Source: Halomonas faecis
Lineage (GTDB): Bacteria; Pseudomonadota; Gammaproteobacteria; Pseudomonadales; Halomonadaceae
NCBI RefSeq assembly: GCF_010993975.1
Contig: NZ_JAACZO010000016.1
Location: 1 to 41,623 of the forward strand
Reading direction: 5' to 3'
Length of the DNA stretch: 41,623 nucleotides
Below, piece after piece: positions 40,792-41,623 of this stretch. The stretch's first letter is position 1, and every line of letters starts with the position of its first letter. Position numbers and translations under genes: made by a program. The notes beneath the pieces were generated by a model. That model searched no databases. It saw only the letters and a program-made list of their open reading frames with translations, and was not told the DNA's origin.

Positions 40792-41165
40792 CAAGGCCAG
40801 GCATGGCGACGCCTATTTCGTTGCGGCTTCACCTCCACTCCCAAGGTGCGCATGCTAACAGCCTTATATCAGCACTCACTGAAAGGCTGCTATTGGCCGG
40901 ATGCCGAAATTTAGACTATGCTGATGGATTAGTTTCGGCAGCTGACGACCCGAAGCCGACATGCAGGAACAGGCAGCGAACACGTTCATTGGGGATATGC
41001 AGCATGCACGATGATTGGTGTTATACTGCCGATCTATACTTAATGTTTATTAATTTCAGTAGGCTAGAAGAATGGTGGCGTGCAGCATAAGATTGTTGAA
41101 CGTGCATGCGCGTTCAAGTGGAATATCGAGCATGCTACATAATACAGCTGTCCGAAGGAGGTGTG
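40792..41165. other. 374-bp gap between the GIY-YIG remnant and the Doc gene
   Basis: Apart from the hairpin at 40793-40865 it holds a TTATACT (41021-41027) that could be the -10 box for the Doc gene. A 95-codon frame at 40803-41090 shows no recognisable protein. I see no Phd-like antitoxin gene, which would normally precede doc. Confidence 0.45.
40793..40865. repeat. attC-like imperfect hairpin
   Basis: AAGGC (40793-40797) pairs with GCCTT (40861-40865), and GCATGGCGAC (40801-40810) pairs with GTGCGCATGC (40846-40855) at 8 of 10 positions, enclosing a 35-nt centre with CGTTGCGGCTTCACCTCC. Placement 2 bp after a stop codon, length (~73 bp) and the imperfect double stem resemble integron attC sites. 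A canonical 3' GTTRRRY box is not found, so it is at best a degenerate site. Confidence 0.35.
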
Positions 41166-41501
41166 ATGGTATACCTGTCCTATGACGAAGTTTTGGAGAT
41201 TCACCACGAGTTGGTGGACTTTTTTCAAAATGATGGCGACCCGATAGAGCCTGCCGGACCTCGGGATGTGGCTTTGCTAGAGTCAGCGTGTGAAAGGCCG
41301 AAAACGGGGCTAGGCGGCACAGATAAGTATGGCACAGTGGATGAGAAAGCGGCTGCTCTTTTCCATTCTCTCGTTGCAAATCACCCGTTTCATAATGGCA
41401 ACAAGCGTACAGCCCTTGTTTCTACTGTTTGGTTCTTGGATCAGAATGATCGACGTGTGCAAGCGCATGACGATGAATGGTTTGACTTTGTTGTTTCGTA
41501 A
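41166..41501 (+). CDS. Doc/Fic-family (death-on-curing) toxin, probably C-terminally truncated
   Basis: 111 aa from the ATG at 41166, which has GAAGGAGG six bases upstream. It contains the Fic/Doc motif HPFHNGNKRTA (residues 73-83) with catalytic His73 and the NGNKR anion loop, preceded by EKAAALFHSLVANHP as in Doc kinases that phosphorylate EF-Tu. Doc proteins usually run about 125 residues. This one ends FDFVVS-stop exactly where GTAAACG, a plausible IS66 terminus, begins (41498). The last helix is therefore missing and activity is uncertain. No antitoxin gene precedes it. Confidence 0.82.
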   Translation: MVYLSYDEVLEIHHELVDFFQNDGDPIEPAGPRDVALLESACERPKTGLGGTDKYGTVDEKAAALFHSLVANHPFHNGNKRTALVSTVWFLDQNDRRVQAHDDEWFDFVVS

Positions 41502-41623
41502 ACGATCCAGTAACCCCACCTGTTGCGATGTGAGTCAGCCCGGTAGAGTGTCTTTCCAGTGCCACGGCAGCAGCGTGTCGAGGTCGTCATCTTCGCCAAG
41601 CCTCGGCAGAGTCTCGAACACGA
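41498..41623 (-). mobile_element. End of an IS66-family element (runs off right edge)
   Basis: The Doc reading frame ends at GTAA, the terminal tetranucleotide usual for IS66-family inverted repeats. A second GTAA is at 41510, so the exact element end is uncertain by 12 bp. A transposase reading frame of IS66 type follows on the minus strand. Only about 126 bp of the element lie in the window. Confidence 0.6.
41535..41623 (-). CDS. IS66-family transposase, C-terminal fragment
   Basis: Read on the minus strand to the stop at 41535-41537, the fragment gives VFETLPRLGEDDDLDTLLPW followed by HWKDTLPG. This resembles the C-terminal tail of IS66 TnpC transposases (LFxxLPxAxxxEDxxALLPW). High GC, unlike the AT-rich genes to its left. 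Partial at the window edge. Confidence 0.78.
   Translation of the reverse strand, partial: VFETLPRLGEDDDLDTLLPWHWKDTLPG

Noticed and set aside
40803..41090. 95-codon plus-strand frame after the GIY-YIG remnant
   Set aside because: Its start lies inside the attC-like hairpin and the translation resembles no protein; not an antitoxin for Doc as far as can be seen.

Overview
The window is about 41.6 kb of a high-GC gammaproteobacterial chromosome. Gene content and codon style suggest Halomonadaceae (Halomonas or a close relative), but no rRNA or other marker gene is present to prove it. It is bounded by insertion-sequence remnants: the last ~40 codons of an ISL3-type transposase at the left edge (2-124) and the end of an IS66-type transposase at the right edge (41535-41623). 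No tRNA, rRNA or CRISPR array was seen.

From 0.1 to 36.3 kb the sequence is GC-rich and mostly metabolic or housekeeping. 0.1-10.8 kb carries a tandem universal stress protein, an acyltransferase-3 membrane protein, an esterase, a CorA/ZntB-type channel, an MDR oxidoreductase coupled to a proline-racemase-family enzyme whose usual active-site residues are replaced, ArfB and a DUF1289 protein, a DUF1499 protein, an M42 aminopeptidase, an NfsA-like nitroreductase and a GFA protein. 10.9-15.8 kb looks like a nitrogen-compound catabolic locus: GntR regulator, M20 carbamoylase/amidohydrolase, DUF1028 protein, YfcC-type transporter and a divergent cytosine-deaminase-like enzyme. A 26-bp perfect palindrome lies between the transporter and the deaminase. 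15.9-25.1 kb holds a YbaK protein, a TetR/DMT/SDR/YfcE operon, a higBA toxin-antitoxin pair between two 45-bp direct repeats, a class D beta-lactamase, a TetR/MFS pair and an AraC/LysE pair.

25.2-34.4 kb is a catabolic region. One block is an enolase-superfamily enzyme, an iron alcohol dehydrogenase and a PuuC-like aldehyde dehydrogenase in a coupled operon opposite a LysR regulator. The other is a second LysR, a PhyH dioxygenase, an M24-fold protein closely resembling the DMSP lyase DddP, and a glycine-betaine-type binding protein. The DddP-like protein keeps the metal ligands with the same spacing but lacks the Asp I recall as the catalytic base, so it may act on another betaine-like substrate. 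A CbiX-like protein with an ABM/heme-oxygenase-like partner and a YefM/YoeB pair follow.

From about 37.0 kb the DNA becomes strikingly AT-rich, consistent with a horizontally acquired defence island. It has three tightly packed genes: an NdpA/YejK-like nucleoid-associated protein, a PD-(D/E)XK-like protein resembling GapS4a, and a protein resembling GapS4b. They are followed by a GIY-YIG gene broken by an in-frame stop, an attC-like imperfect hairpin, and a Doc/Fic toxin that appears cut short by the IS66 element. This three-gene cluster is the best candidate for an undescribed (expanded GAPS4-like) anti-phage system.
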